64,000 nucleotides of DNA, taken from the NCBI GenBank assembly GCA_900316995.1, contig ONEZ01000005.1, positions 59,939 through 123,938 of the forward strand, given 5' to 3'. The notes under the pieces were generated by a model. The model was not told the DNA's origin and ran no database searches. It worked only from the letters and a program-made list of their open reading frames with translations. Positions 48,848-58,128 of the stretch are shown in pieces; position 1 is the stretch's first letter, and every line of letters begins with the position of its first letter. The position numbers and the translations under genes were made by a program. This DNA comes from an uncultured Bacteroidales bacterium. GTDB lineage: Bacteria; Bacteroidota; Bacteroidia; Bacteroidales; Paludibacteraceae.

Positions 48848-49468
48848 ATGACAAACATCTTAAAATACTTCCCTAACCTCACTGCGGAGCAGATAGAGCG
48901 TTTCTCAGCTCTTGACTCCCTATATCGTGACTGGAACTCCAAGATAAATGTAATATCACGCAAGGATATAGACAATCTTTATGAGCATCACGTGCTTCAC
49001 AGCCTTGCCATTGCCAAGATTCTGCGTTTCCAGCCTGGTACAGACGTGGTTGATATAGGTACAGGCGGCGGATTCCCTGGCATACCGCTTGCCATAATGT
49101 TCCCTGAGTGTAACTTCACTCTTGTGGATTCAGTGGGTAAGAAGATAAAGGTGGCATCGGAGGTGGCGGCATCGCTTGGCCTTAATAACGTTAACTTTGT
49201 GTATGACCGCATGGAGAACGTTAAGCAGAAGTTTGATTTTGCCGTGAGCCGTGCAGCCATGAGCCTTGACCTTCTTGTCAAGGTGTGCCGCAAGAATATA
49301 AACAAGGCTGGGCATAACGCTCTGCCAAACGGCCTTATATGCTTAAAGGGCGGCGAACTTGAAACTGAGGTCAAAGCCTACAGCCGTATCGCCACCCTTT
49401 ACAGTGTCTCTGATTTCTTCTCAGAGGAATATTTTCAGACTAAAAAAGCTGTGTATCTGCCGCTTTAG
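48848..49468 (+). CDS. rsmG: 16S rRNA (G527-N7) methyltransferase
   Basis: This 206-residue SAM enzyme modifies G527 of 16S rRNA. The N-terminal EQIERFSALDSLYRDWNSKI, the HHVLHSLAIAKI (HVxDSL-like), and the SAM loop VVDIGTGGGFPGIPLAIMFP (about 63-82) are characteristic. The SRAMSLDLLVK region follows. It converges with the following lipoprotein gene, overlapping by 4 bp at the stops. Confidence 0.95.
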   Translation: MTNILKYFPNLTAEQIERFSALDSLYRDWNSKINVISRKDIDNLYEHHVLHSLAIAKILRFQPGTDVVDIGTGGGFPGIPLAIMFPECNFTLVDSVGKKIKVASEVAASLGLNNVNFVYDRMENVKQKFDFAVSRAAMSLDLLVKVCRKNINKAGHNALPNGLICLKGGELETEVKAYSRIATLYSVSDFFSEEYFQTKKAVYLPL

Positions 49469-51240
49469 TTCTTTACGCAGCGGACGCTGAGAGCCTTGTC
49501 CTTAGACACCTTATGAAAATATGTCCAGTCAATAGCATCGTCGTTATAAAGTCGTGCAGAATAGGAATCGTTGTTGTCTTTTGGAGTGGCACTCCAAAAA
49601 ATGGCTTCATACCCTGTTCTTATGTAATCATTATTTGTATTTACATACAGCCCTGAAGGTAATGCATAGAAACCGTAAATATCACCACCATCCCATTTAT
49701 ACCAACCATTATCGGACATTAATTTAGTGGCATTATAATCTATATAATCTGAAAGAGTTTTCCACTCGCTCATTTTAGGTAAGTGCCATCCGTCAGGGCA
49801 GATACCTTGACGGTTGCCACTGAAATCTGTAGTTTTACTTTGTGCTTCAGTTCCTGCTGTTAAGCCTACTGCCGCCCCCCAATTGTAAAGGAAACCAATT
49901 CGTGCTTTGTTGTAGTTTGACCAGTCTTTGATTGCTGTGGAATTTTCATTGTAGTAGCAATAATAATCATACCAACTGCTTGGTGGTGTTACAAAGTTTA
50001 AGGCATTAAGAATATAGTATCCTGCTAATCCACTGTTGTCTCCGTATCGTTGGCAACGTAGGTTCTCTGCCATCCACCATTGGTTGCCAATCTTAACTGT
50101 TCTGTATGTGTTATTGCATTTATCGGTGACAGAACCAATAGCTTCCGCGATTTTTAATTTGTATGTGGCACTTGTCATTTTGCCAGAAATCTTGACACTT
50201 ATGTTCCCGGCTTTATTTGGTGAGACCACAGCTGATTTTCCGTCTGATGCTGGTGTAATAGTTGCGCTGCCGCTGAAAGACCCCTCTGGAATCACTTCCC
50301 AAAGCAGTTTCTCATTAGCATTTGACGGAGTCAGTTGAGCAGTTATGGTAGCTTTCGTTTTGTTTTGAACGTCTAATATATCGTTGTTTGAAGTAAGGCT
50401 TATAGATGTTGCTTGAATTTCTTGCAATGACACAGTGCATTTAGCTTCCTTACCATCAGCTGTGGCTGTAATTACAGCGTCCCCAGCACCTGTGCATGTA
50501 ACTAATCCATTTGTCACTGTGGCTACAGATGTGTTTGATGAACTCCATACTATTTTATGATATGCCGCTTTTTCTGGTATTATGGTGGCGGTAAGCTGCT
50601 CTTTATCACCTACATTAGTAAAGTTTATGCTGCTTTTTGATAATATTATATCATCAACAGGCTCTTTTTCTACTATGAGATTACAAGTTCTGCTTTTACC
50701 GTTGGCTGTGGCTGTAACAGTAACGGTTCCCTCTTTTACACCTGTTACTGTACCAGCCTGATCTATGGTGGCAATAGCTTGATTACTTGTTTTCCATGTA
50801 AAACGGCTGTGGCTTATACCACTTGGAGTTGTGTTTAGCGGAGCTTCCGCTGTGCCGTTTATGTGTACAGAGAAATCCTCCAAAGCAAAGTCCTCAATCT
50901 CCACAATTGTTATTTTTACATTGCATGTGGCACTCTTACCTTGAATGGTTGCAGTAACTTTAACATCGCCGTCACGCTTAGGTTCTAAGAAACTGCCATT
51001 CATAGTGGCAATGCTCTCATCGCTGACGGCCCACTCTATTTTGTTTGTGTTTATTATATCAGCGGGTACGGTCTCAAGCTCTTTTCTAAGATTGAGGTCA
51101 AGGTAGTTTTCTGTTATTGTGTAGCTTTCCTGCTTGAACCTGATGCTCTCAAGCTGACCTGGTTTCTCCTCTTTCTTACAGCCTGCTGCCAGCATCATCA
51201 GTGCGGCGGCAAATAATAGGATTAGTTTTCTCGTTTTCAT
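49465..51240 (-). CDS. Ig-like (BIG2) and FISUMP lipoprotein
   Basis: This 591-residue protein has a lipoprotein signal (LILLFAAALMMLAAGCKKEE, Cys about 21). Four to five bacterial Ig-like (BIG2) repeats follow (about 30-380), each with 'W...S.....ATV...G.VTG...G...ITATA'. The C-terminal 200 residues form a Fibrobacter succinogenes major paralogous (FISUMP) domain: TVKIGNQWWMAENLR, GICPDGWHLPKMSEWKTL and a final ALSVRCVKN. It is exposed on the cell surface and may bind glycans or other cells. FISUMP proteins also occur at 61968 and 62946. Confidence 0.88.
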   Translation of the reverse strand: MKTRKLILLFAAALMMLAAGCKKEEKPGQLESIRFKQESYTITENYLDLNLRKELETVPADIINTNKIEWAVSDESIATMNGSFLEPKRDGDVKVTATIQGKSATCNVKITIVEIEDFALEDFSVHINGTAEAPLNTTPSGISHSRFTWKTSNQAIATIDQAGTVTGVKEGTVTVTATANGKSRTCNLIVEKEPVDDIILSKSSINFTNVGDKEQLTATIIPEKAAYHKIVWSSSNTSVATVTNGLVTCTGAGDAVITATADGKEAKCTVSLQEIQATSISLTSNNDILDVQNKTKATITAQLTPSNANEKLLWEVIPEGSFSGSATITPASDGKSAVVSPNKAGNISVKISGKMTSATYKLKIAEAIGSVTDKCNNTYRTVKIGNQWWMAENLRCQRYGDNSGLAGYYILNALNFVTPPSSWYDYYCYYNENSTAIKDWSNYNKARIGFLYNWGAAVGLTAGTEAQSKTTDFSGNRQGICPDGWHLPKMSEWKTLSDYIDYNATKLMSDNGWYKWDGGDIYGFYALPSGLYVNTNNDYIRTGYEAIFWSATPKDNNDSYSARLYNDDAIDWTYFHKVSKDKALSVRCVKN

Positions 51241-51400
51241 AATATTGATATAAGTTGGTGTTTACATTGGGCAAAGGTAACGATTTAAATTTATAAAACA
51301 ACATGGTAGGCTGGATTTTTTCGCTTTGTACCGTGGGTAGGCTGGATTACCTCGCTACCGCTCGGTGATCCAGATACACTACCGTGGGTAGGCAGCTAAA
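51241..51400. repeat. Dispersed palindromic repeat region
   Basis: This region contains the palindrome CTGGATTACC...GGTGATCCAG (51342-51373), flanked by repeated ACCGTGGGTAGG units (51330 and 51381). The same architecture occurs at 63854-64000 with different but complementary arms. No gene is seen. Confidence 0.7.
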
Positions 51401-51408
51401 ACAAAAAT

Positions 51409-51447
51409 AGAGATGATTCGCCTTTGCAAGGCTCTCATCTCTTTTTT
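51409..51447. terminator. Hairpin terminator
   Basis: AGAGATGA (51409-51416) pairs with TCATCTCT (51435-51442), with inner GCCTT/AAGGC, followed by TTTTTTATTT. It serves as a plus-strand or bidirectional terminator. Confidence 0.65.
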
Positions 51448-51500
51448 ATTTCGCACTCTCCGCTTGCAAGAGCAAGCTCTTGACGCGGCTTGTGCTCAAT

Positions 51501-51536
51501 AAAAATAGAGTTTGCCGTTTGGCAAACTCTATTTTT
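51501..51536. terminator. Terminator of tRNA-Pro
   Basis: A perfect 16-bp stem AAAAATAGAGTTTGCC / GGCAAACTCTATTTTT with a GTTT loop lies 8 bp past the 3' end of the tRNA gene. It is strong and bidirectional. Confidence 0.85.
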
Positions 51537-51543
51537 GTTTTGT

Positions 51544-51617
51544 CGGGATGACTGGATTCGAACCAGCGACCACGCGCCCCCCAGACGCGTACTCTAACCG
51601 GACTGAGCTACATCCCG
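51544..51617 (-). tRNA. tRNA-Pro (anticodon GGG)
   Basis: The 74-nt minus-strand sequence folds as a tRNA. The acceptor CGGGATG pairs with CATCCCG, the D arm is GCTC..GAGT, the anticodon stem is CGCGT/GCGCG with loop CTGGGGG (anticodon GGG, proline), and the T arm is CTGGTTCGAATCCAG. CCA is not encoded. A 16-bp terminator follows. Confidence 0.95.
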
Positions 51618-51663
51618 TTTGCGGTGCAAAGGTAATCTATTTTTTTTATTTTACTAAATAAAT

Positions 51664-52281
51664 TTATCTTATAAGGCCATTTTTTATCAAGGTTATTATC
51701 TCATTTTTACGTGATTCTATGAAATCATCCACCTCACTGTCATCCTTTTCAAGCCATGTGGTGTACATTGGCAGGCTGATGAATGTGAATGCACAAAGTG
51801 ATAGCACATCTAAAATCAGATTCAGTGTTTCTATAGGTCTGATAGTTCCTTTCTCTATCTCTTGTTTTACTATTTTGTCAAATTTGTAATATACTGAACG
51901 TCTCAGTTCATTATTAACAAAATTTTCTCGGAAAAATATTCTACGATCTTCATTCATTGCAAACTCTTTTATCAGAAAAAGAGGCAGATTGCGGTTTGCT
52001 TTAAGTATTTCAAAATAGGATTCTATGCCTTTCTCCAGGAATTGCATAAAATCTCCGCTGTACATGTAATTGTTTGCAAATGAGAGAAATGTCTCTATGT
52101 TTTTTTTGAAGATTCGCAGAAAAAGGTTCTCTTTGGTACGAAAATAGTAATGGACCAATGCCTGGTTACAGCCTGCTTTTTTTGCAATATCTGTAGTGGA
52201 GGTGCTATCAAAGCCTCGTTCTAAAAAGAGCTCCGTGGCGGCGTCAAGAATCTCCTGCTCTAAATTTGTATTAGATTTCAT
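51664..52281 (-). CDS. TetR-family transcriptional regulator
   Basis: This 205-residue protein has an N-terminal TetR HTH: EILDAATELFLERGFDSTST, then TDIAKKAGCNQALVHYYFRT (about 10-48). The C-terminal ligand domain is all helical. It is the last gene of the activase/dehydratase operon (ATGA overlap with the upstream gene). It probably represses this operon through the palindrome at 56546-56587. Confidence 0.9.
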   Translation of the reverse strand: MKSNTNLEQEILDAATELFLERGFDSTSTTDIAKKAGCNQALVHYYFRTKENLFLRIFKKNIETFLSFANNYMYSGDFMQFLEKGIESYFEILKANRNLPLFLIKEFAMNEDRRIFFRENFVNNELRRSVYYKFDKIVKQEIEKGTIRPIETLNLILDVLSLCAFTFISLPMYTTWLEKDDSEVDDFIESRKNEIITLIKNGLIR

Positions 52282-54755
52282 TTAGTAAGATTTTTTGCAT
52301 TACTCACCATAAAGTGAAGTCTGTTGTATATATTAGCTTCAGATGTACTACTGTCAAAGTCAAGAAATAATAAGTTCATTTTTGGAAAAACCTGCTTGAT
52401 ACGTTTCTCCACGCCCTTGGAGATAATGTGGTTTGCTATGCAGCCAAAAGGTTGCAGGCTTATCACATTCTCCACTCCCTGCTCTGCAAGTGAGCATATC
52501 TCGCCAGGCAGACCCCATCCTTCGCCAAAGTCAGCTGCTAAATTCAGTATGGAGGATGCAAGTTTTGCATCGTCAAAGATATTTGAGAACTTGCGGTAAT
52601 ATGGATAAGGTGCGCAGATACGGTCAAACTTTCGCATCACATGGCGCAGGTAGAAGTAAATTAAATCATTTATCCACAGAGGGTTGCTCTCTTTTTTTAT
52701 GTGAAGGCGTTTGTTTACGTGCCTGCTTACAAAGGATGTGGTGAAAAAGCTGATTAATGTGGGTGGAATCACCTCCACTTGGTTTTCAAGAAGCCAGTTC
52801 ACCACGTTTTTGTGGCTGAATGAATTATATTTTACGTAAATCTCGCCCACCAATCCTATTGTGGGAACATCTTTCAGTTCTGTTATGCTTGAGAACTCTT
52901 CTACAGCCTCTTTTAGCAGAGATGTAAGTCTCTTGCCTTTGTTCTCCTCAATTATTGGGAATGCAGCTTTTATGTATTTGTTTCTGAGAACAGCCGCTGC
53001 TCCTTTCTCTTTCTCTCTTGCCGCCGATGAGTGATATAGCTTGTTTATGCAGTCTGCGTAGAGCATTGCGTATATCAGTGTGCCAGCCACTCTGCTCCAT
53101 GACACGTCAAATCCTGGCTGTGTGTTGCTGACACCGCTGCCTGTGGCAAGTGACACCACTGGAATATCGCTGTAGCCGGCTTGAACCATGGCATTCTTTA
53201 TAAGAGAGTAGTAGTTAGTGGCACGGCACTGACCGCCTGTCTGGGTGATGATAATGGCAACGTCATCTCTATTGTACTTGCCGCTGCTTAAGGCGTTCAT
53301 AATGCTTCCCACCACAATAGTTGCAGGGTAGCAGATATCGTTGTTCGCATATTTCAGACCTGTCTCTGCGTCGCTTTGACTGCCCATAGGCAGATTCACC
53401 AGATTATATCCTGCTATTTTTAGAAGCGATGGCAGAAACTCAGAATATCCCTCCGCAAAATAGGGCGCAAGCAGAGTGCGGCGTTTGTCGTCAAGTCCGA
53501 ATATCTTTGTGGTCTCATACGGCTTTGGCTCAGCGATGCCTGATTTTGGAGCAATTTTGCAAGACTCCACTAATGAGCGCACCCGCAGCTTCAGAGAACC
53601 TATGTTGTTCACATCGTCAATCTTAAGTATTGTCAGATTCTTCCCGTACCTGCGCAGAATGGCTGAAACTTCATCAAGAATAAAGGCATCCGGACCGCAT
53701 CCAAACGATGTCAGCTCCACCATTTGCAGATTTTCGCCCGTGTGAATGCCTGTAAAATGGGCTGCTTTGAATATACGGTTAGGGTATGCCCACTGAGTAA
53801 CAGCATTTATATTCTCATAAACGGTGGCGCCGCTTTTTGAAGCCACGTTCTCTGTAATCACGTCAATGCCCATATCAGCTATCGCCCATGATATTTTGTG
53901 CTCTATAAGTGGGTCTATGTGGTAGGGGCGTGCTGCAAGCAGGATAACCATCCTTCCTTCAAGGTCTGCTTTTTCAAGAATGTCCGCAGCTCTGTTTGTA
54001 AGCGCATCCAAGTATGAGTTTTGAGCATCCTGGGCTGCTTTTATAGCCTTAATTGCTGTGGATTTGGATACGCCAAGCGTTTTAAGATAGGCGTAGCAGC
54101 TTTCATACATCAGTTTCTCATCGTTGAATGTGATGACAGGGGAGTCAAGCGGAATGTTATATCTGCCAATGGTGTCTATAGAGCTTTTCAGCACATCGCT
54201 GTAACCAGATACCACGGGACAGTTGAAACTGTTCTTTGACTTCTCATCCTCTTTGCGCTCATAAACCACGTAAGGGTAGAATATGCGGTCCACCTTCTTC
54301 TCTATCAGGTCAAAGATATGGCCGTGCATAAGTTTGGCTGGAAAGCATATATTGTCGGCCATAATGGTTTGTACGCCTTTCTCATAGAGCTTGTTGCTTG
54401 ACGGCGATGATAGTTTCACATCTATGTTGCACTCTGTAAAAAGTGTATGCCAGAAAGGGTAGTCCTCGTATATTCCAAGCCCGCGTGGAATGCCTATTGT
54501 AATTGCCGGCTCCTTGTCAAAATGGGCCTTAGGCTGCCTGCCAAATAACATTCTGTATTTCTCAGCAAACATGTTCACGCCTCTCACACTGCTCTCGCTC
54601 TTGTTTGAATACACCTTCTCACAATTGTTTCCTGAGTAGTATGAGTTGCCGTTTGCAAAGCGGAAAACCTTAACCATGCAGTGGTTCTCGCAGCCTTTGC
54701 AGTTCTCAAAGTGTGACTCGTACTTGTTTGCTGATAAAATTTCCTTTAGGTTCAT
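52278..54755 (-). CDS. 2-hydroxyacyl-CoA dehydratase/DUF2229-like protein
   Basis: This 825-residue protein matches the large DUF2229 plus 2-hydroxyacyl-CoA dehydratase-like half of Bacteroidetes activase-related proteins. The N-terminus has a cysteine cluster (CKGCENHCMVKVF...NNC). DUF2229 includes ITIGIPRGLGIYEDYPFWHT and ADNICFPAKLMHGHI. A later half contains NDICYPATIVVGSIMNAL and TQTGGQCRATNYYSL. It may reduce or dehydrate an acyl-CoA, or act in another radical electron-transfer task. The substrate is unknown. It lies 6 bp after the activase gene. Confidence 0.85.
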   Translation of the reverse strand: MNLKEILSANKYESHFENCKGCENHCMVKVFRFANGNSYYSGNNCEKVYSNKSESSVRGVNMFAEKYRMLFGRQPKAHFDKEPAITIGIPRGLGIYEDYPFWHTLFTECNIDVKLSSPSSNKLYEKGVQTIMADNICFPAKLMHGHIFDLIEKKVDRIFYPYVVYERKEDEKSKNSFNCPVVSGYSDVLKSSIDTIGRYNIPLDSPVITFNDEKLMYESCYAYLKTLGVSKSTAIKAIKAAQDAQNSYLDALTNRAADILEKADLEGRMVILLAARPYHIDPLIEHKISWAIADMGIDVITENVASKSGATVYENINAVTQWAYPNRIFKAAHFTGIHTGENLQMVELTSFGCGPDAFILDEVSAILRRYGKNLTILKIDDVNNIGSLKLRVRSLVESCKIAPKSGIAEPKPYETTKIFGLDDKRRTLLAPYFAEGYSEFLPSLLKIAGYNLVNLPMGSQSDAETGLKYANNDICYPATIVVGSIMNALSSGKYNRDDVAIIITQTGGQCRATNYYSLIKNAMVQAGYSDIPVVSLATGSGVSNTQPGFDVSWSRVAGTLIYAMLYADCINKLYHSSAAREKEKGAAAVLRNKYIKAAFPIIEENKGKRLTSLLKEAVEEFSSITELKDVPTIGLVGEIYVKYNSFSHKNVVNWLLENQVEVIPPTLISFFTTSFVSRHVNKRLHIKKESNPLWINDLIYFYLRHVMRKFDRICAPYPYYRKFSNIFDDAKLASSILNLAADFGEGWGLPGEICSLAEQGVENVISLQPFGCIANHIISKGVEKRIKQVFPKMNLLFLDFDSSTSEANIYNRLHFMVSNAKNLTK

Positions 54756-54761
54756 GGCTGT

Positions 54762-56543
54762 TTAGTCAGTGAATTGTTTCATTGCATAGAGCGCACATCC
54801 GTATGCCCCCATAAGTTCTGGAATATTGCTGAATGACACCTCGCATCCGGTCATAATCTCCAATGCTCTCACTATGCTGTGATTTCTGAATGTGCCACCT
54901 TGCACCACAATCTTGCCGCCAAGTTCAGATGTGTTTTTAAGTTTCAGTACCTTGTAAAGTCCGTTCTTTACTACTGAGTAGCTGAATCCTGCAGCTATAT
55001 CCTCCACTGGGGCACCCTCACGCATGGCCTGCTTAACTTTTGAGTTCATGAAAACCGTGCATCGTGTACCAAGGTCGTACGGATGTTGCGCCAGACAGCT
55101 CAGATGAGCGAAGTCAGTCACCTTATAGCCTAACATATTTGCAAAAGTCTCAATAAAAGAGCCGCATCCTGATGAGCAGGCCTCATTAATCTCTATTCGG
55201 TGTATTGTCCCGTTTTCCGCAAATATGGCCTTCATGTCCTGGCCTCCAATGTCCATAACAAATGTAACATCGGGTTCCACTTGGCATGCTGCTGAAAAGT
55301 GTGCCATGGTTTCCACTATGCCGTAGTCCATATTGAAGGCGTTTTTCAGCAGATTCTCTCCGTAACCTGTAACACAGCTTGCCACTATGTTCACGTTTTC
55401 AGGCTTGACAGCTGCTGAGTTCATGCGGTTCAGCGCCTCATAGAAAGTGTTGAAACTGTCACCGTTGTTTTTGCAGTAGTCTTTGTAAACCACTTCGCCC
55501 TTGCTGTTAAGGAGCACTATTTTTGTGGTGGTGGAGCCGGAGTCCACACCTAAAAAGTAGTTCTCTTTTTTCTCTGTGCTGAATTTAGCCTCTGGTACAT
55601 TGTAGATGTGTTTCTTTTTCAGCCAATCTTTGTAGGTGTCTTCTGAACCGAACAGAGGTTCCATTCTGTGAGACTTGTCTATTGTCTGCACCTCCTTGCC
55701 AAACATTATGTTATAAGCAAGGCGTTTAAGCTCCATACCCTCTGATGGGTTGCTTAGTGCAATAAGTGCGCAGCCTGTTGCCGGAATTATTTGAGCGTTG
55801 TCTGGAAGCATGCATTCATCAGAATTAAGTTTCAGGACTCTCTCAAAGTGCTTTTTCAGTTGAGGCAGAAATGCGAAAGGTCCTCCGCACATAAAAACCT
55901 TAGGCTTAATGTCCATACCTCTTGCCAGCGATGCCACTACTTGCAGTGCCACGGCGTTAAATACTGAGGCGGCTATATCCGCCTTGCTAACTTTGCGGCT
56001 AATCAGGTTCTGTATGTCTGTTTTTGAAAAAACTCCGCATCGGGAGGCTATGGGATATATGTTCTCATATTCTGCTGCAAGAGTGTCAAGTTGGGCTGTG
56101 TCCACACCAAGCAGGGTGGCTGTTTGGTCAATAAACGCTCCTGTGCCTCCCGCGCAGCTTCCGTTCATCCTTATGTCAGGAACCTTCCCATCCTCAAAGA
56201 ATATCATCTTGCTGTCCTCTCCGCCCATATCAATAAATGTATGCACGTTTGGATACAGACTTTTAATAGTCTCTGCTGCGGCCACCACTTCCTGCACAAA
56301 TCTTAGGTTCATTCGTTCTGCATAACCCATGCCCACAGAGCCTGTTATCACTAAATCAAGCAGACAGTTCCCTAATTCATTGTATATCCCGCGTATGACT
56401 TCAGATGCCGTTGCTCTAATGTTAGCGTTATGGCGTCGGTAGTCACTATAAACCAACTTGCCGTCTTTATCAAGTATTGCAACTTTTAGGGTGGTGGACC
56501 CTATGTCTACCCCAAAACTGTAGCGTTCCAATTCTTTGCCCAT
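54762..56543 (-). CDS. Tandem acyl-CoA dehydratase activase (BadF/BcrA/HgdC-type ATPase)
   Basis: This 593-residue protein has two ASKHA ATPase domains in a row. The first has [26 protein letters not shown], and cluster cysteine motifs [12 protein letters not shown] and ASRCGVFSK. The second has [42 protein letters not shown] and [11 protein letters not shown]. Each pair of Cys holds a [4Fe-4S] at a dimer interface in HgdC. The ATPase injects electrons at low potential into the partner dehydratase. In many relatives these parts and DUF2229 are one long chain; here they are two genes. Confidence 0.9.
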   Translation of the reverse strand: MGKELERYSFGVDIGSTTLKVAILDKDGKLVYSDYRRHNANIRATASEVIRGIYNELGNCLLDLVITGSVGMGYAERMNLRFVQEVVAAAETIKSLYPNVHTFIDMGGEDSKMIFFEDGKVPDIRMNGSCAGGTGAFIDQTATLLGVDTAQLDTLAAEYENIYPIASRCGVFSKTDIQNLISRKVSKADIAASVFNAVALQVVASLARGMDIKPKVFMCGGPFAFLPQLKKHFERVLKLNSDECMLPDNAQIIPATGCALIALSNPSEGMELKRLAYNIMFGKEVQTIDKSHRMEPLFGSEDTYKDWLKKKHIYNVPEAKFSTEKKENYFLGVDSGSTTTKIVLLNSKGEVVYKDYCKNNGDSFNTFYEALNRMNSAAVKPENVNIVASCVTGYGENLLKNAFNMDYGIVETMAHFSAACQVEPDVTFVMDIGGQDMKAIFAENGTIHRIEINEACSSGCGSFIETFANMLGYKVTDFAHLSCLAQHPYDLGTRCTVFMNSKVKQAMREGAPVEDIAAGFSYSVVKNGLYKVLKLKNTSELGGKIVVQGGTFRNHSIVRALEIMTGCEVSFSNIPELMGAYGCALYAMKQFTD

Positions 56544-56545
56544 TT

Positions 56546-56587
56546 TTAATAAGTTTGTTTAATTAATTTATTTAATAGACTTATTAA
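56546..56587 (-). promoter_or_regulatory. Palindromic operator upstream of the activase operon
   Basis: TTAATAAGT (56546-56554) and ACTTATTAA (56579-56587) are perfectly complementary, spaced around an AT-rich near-palindromic core (TTTAATTAATTTATTTAA). It is within 45 bp of the ATG, fitting a TetR operator for the regulator encoded at 51664. Confidence 0.6.
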
Positions 56588-56631
56588 TACTGCGCAAATG
56601 TAAAAACATTTATTGAAATATGCAAGAAAAT

Positions 56632-58113
56632 CTACTCCCAGCCGTTGAAAATATCCTCTCCGTAGAAGTTGTTTTCCTCTTTATCGTGTATAGGATACCA
56701 TATTTGAGCAAAGAATGGATTGCTCTTGGCTATGTGGTCATAATTCCATGGCATAGGGGTGCATTCAGGGCACCAGTGTCCGCCCAGAAGTATAAGAGCT
56801 GGTGATGCTTTGAATTTATGGCCTTCCGCGCACTGCCATTCAAGCGGAGTGGCAAGGTCGCCCTTTACCATGCTCTCAGACAAGCATTTGCCGCCACGGA
56901 AAGAAGCTGCTTCGCGCATGTCATCAATGTCAAGTTCCGCACGAGGCTTACTTTCATCATATCCGTGTTTAATATCTATTAATGGAGTCTCTGATGGACG
57001 TGACAAATCCTGCTCTTTCCAGGGTTTTATTGCTTTGTATGCCTCCATAGAGCCATAGTAGGCGGCTATACGTAGTTTCTCATTGTTATTAATCCAGTAC
57101 TGTGTTCCCCATTTCTTTTTGTATGCCATAGGGCGCATTGCCATCTTAATAATAAAGGAAGGTACAATACGTGCAAGGCTATAGAACCACGGCAGCTTTT
57201 TGCCCATCTGCTTAAAATATTCATCTACAGGTATGTTGGCTCTGAAATGCAGATAATTCTCCAACCGGTCGCTGTCCTGATACCACTGCCCGTGGAAGTT
57301 GCGTAATACAAACCATTGAGGCTCAAATATTTTTTCAGGGCGTGGGCATGAAATGGTGTCAAGTAATTTACATTCAAACTCATAATTTGTAAGTCTGTAC
57401 TCCTTACCTGAACCTATATTGTAAAAGTTGTTCCAGAATTCATCTGGCACGTTATCTTCAACCACATTGGCAAGCAGACGCCCTGAATCCTCCACTGTGG
57501 CCCACTCTAAAACGCCTCTTAGCGGTACATGAAACATGATAGGGTCATACTTACTAAGAATGCCCGGATGCAGAATTCCGCTCTGGCGCAAACTCACCCA
57601 ATTCTTTATACCGGACTCCACAATAACTTTTTCAGCCTGTGTTTTAGATATGGCGTAGTGGTCATATACACTTATGCAGATTGGGTCTCCGGTGCGTCCC
57701 CAGTGAATAGGTTCACTACGGTCAGATGTCTGAGCCACTGTGCCTATATACACCACTTTGATATTATCTTTGTTTGGCTGTGCCAAAACAGCCTTGGCTA
57801 TATTCTCAGCTGCTCCCACATTTGTTTTTATGGTGCGTTTTGGATAGTAGTCAGCAGCTGGAGATACCATGCCTCCCACGTGTAGTACGTAATCGGCTCC
57901 TGTCACACCAGCAAGTACATCTTCATACTTAAGCAGATTGCCCCAAACCACTTTCACACCCATATCCATGTATCGGGAAAGTTTTTTACGGTTAATCTTG
58001 CTGTCTCTTGCAAGCACTGTTACGTTAAAACGGTCAAGTTTTTTTGATAACTCCTGTAGTCCTGCCGCACCCATCACGCCGGTGGCGCCAGTGAGAAATA
58101 TTGTTTTTTTCAT
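56632..58113 (-). CDS. NAD-dependent epimerase/dehydratase with C-terminal zinc ribbon
   Basis: This 493-residue protein has an SDR-type Rossmann domain: FLTGATGVMGAAGLQELSKK (1-25), YVLHVGGMVSPAAD, and the catalytic YDHYAISKTQAEKVIV (YxxxK, about 170-180). The last 70 residues include WQCAEGHKFKASPALILLGG then HWCPEC, a CxxGH...CPxC zinc-binding motif not typical of epimerases. The substrate is unknown. It may act on a nucleotide sugar or lipid-linked sugar. It is followed downstream by the activase operon and preceded by cstA. Confidence 0.83.
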   Translation of the reverse strand: MKKTIFLTGATGVMGAAGLQELSKKLDRFNVTVLARDSKINRKKLSRYMDMGVKVVWGNLLKYEDVLAGVTGADYVLHVGGMVSPAADYYPKRTIKTNVGAAENIAKAVLAQPNKDNIKVVYIGTVAQTSDRSEPIHWGRTGDPICISVYDHYAISKTQAEKVIVESGIKNWVSLRQSGILHPGILSKYDPIMFHVPLRGVLEWATVEDSGRLLANVVEDNVPDEFWNNFYNIGSGKEYRLTNYEFECKLLDTISCPRPEKIFEPQWFVLRNFHGQWYQDSDRLENYLHFRANIPVDEYFKQMGKKLPWFYSLARIVPSFIIKMAMRPMAYKKKWGTQYWINNNEKLRIAAYYGSMEAYKAIKPWKEQDLSRPSETPLIDIKHGYDESKPRAELDIDDMREAASFRGGKCLSESMVKGDLATPLEWQCAEGHKFKASPALILLGGHWCPECTPMPWNYDHIAKSNPFFAQIWYPIHDKEENNFYGEDIFNGWE

Positions 58114-58128
58114 GTGGAAAGTACTTTT

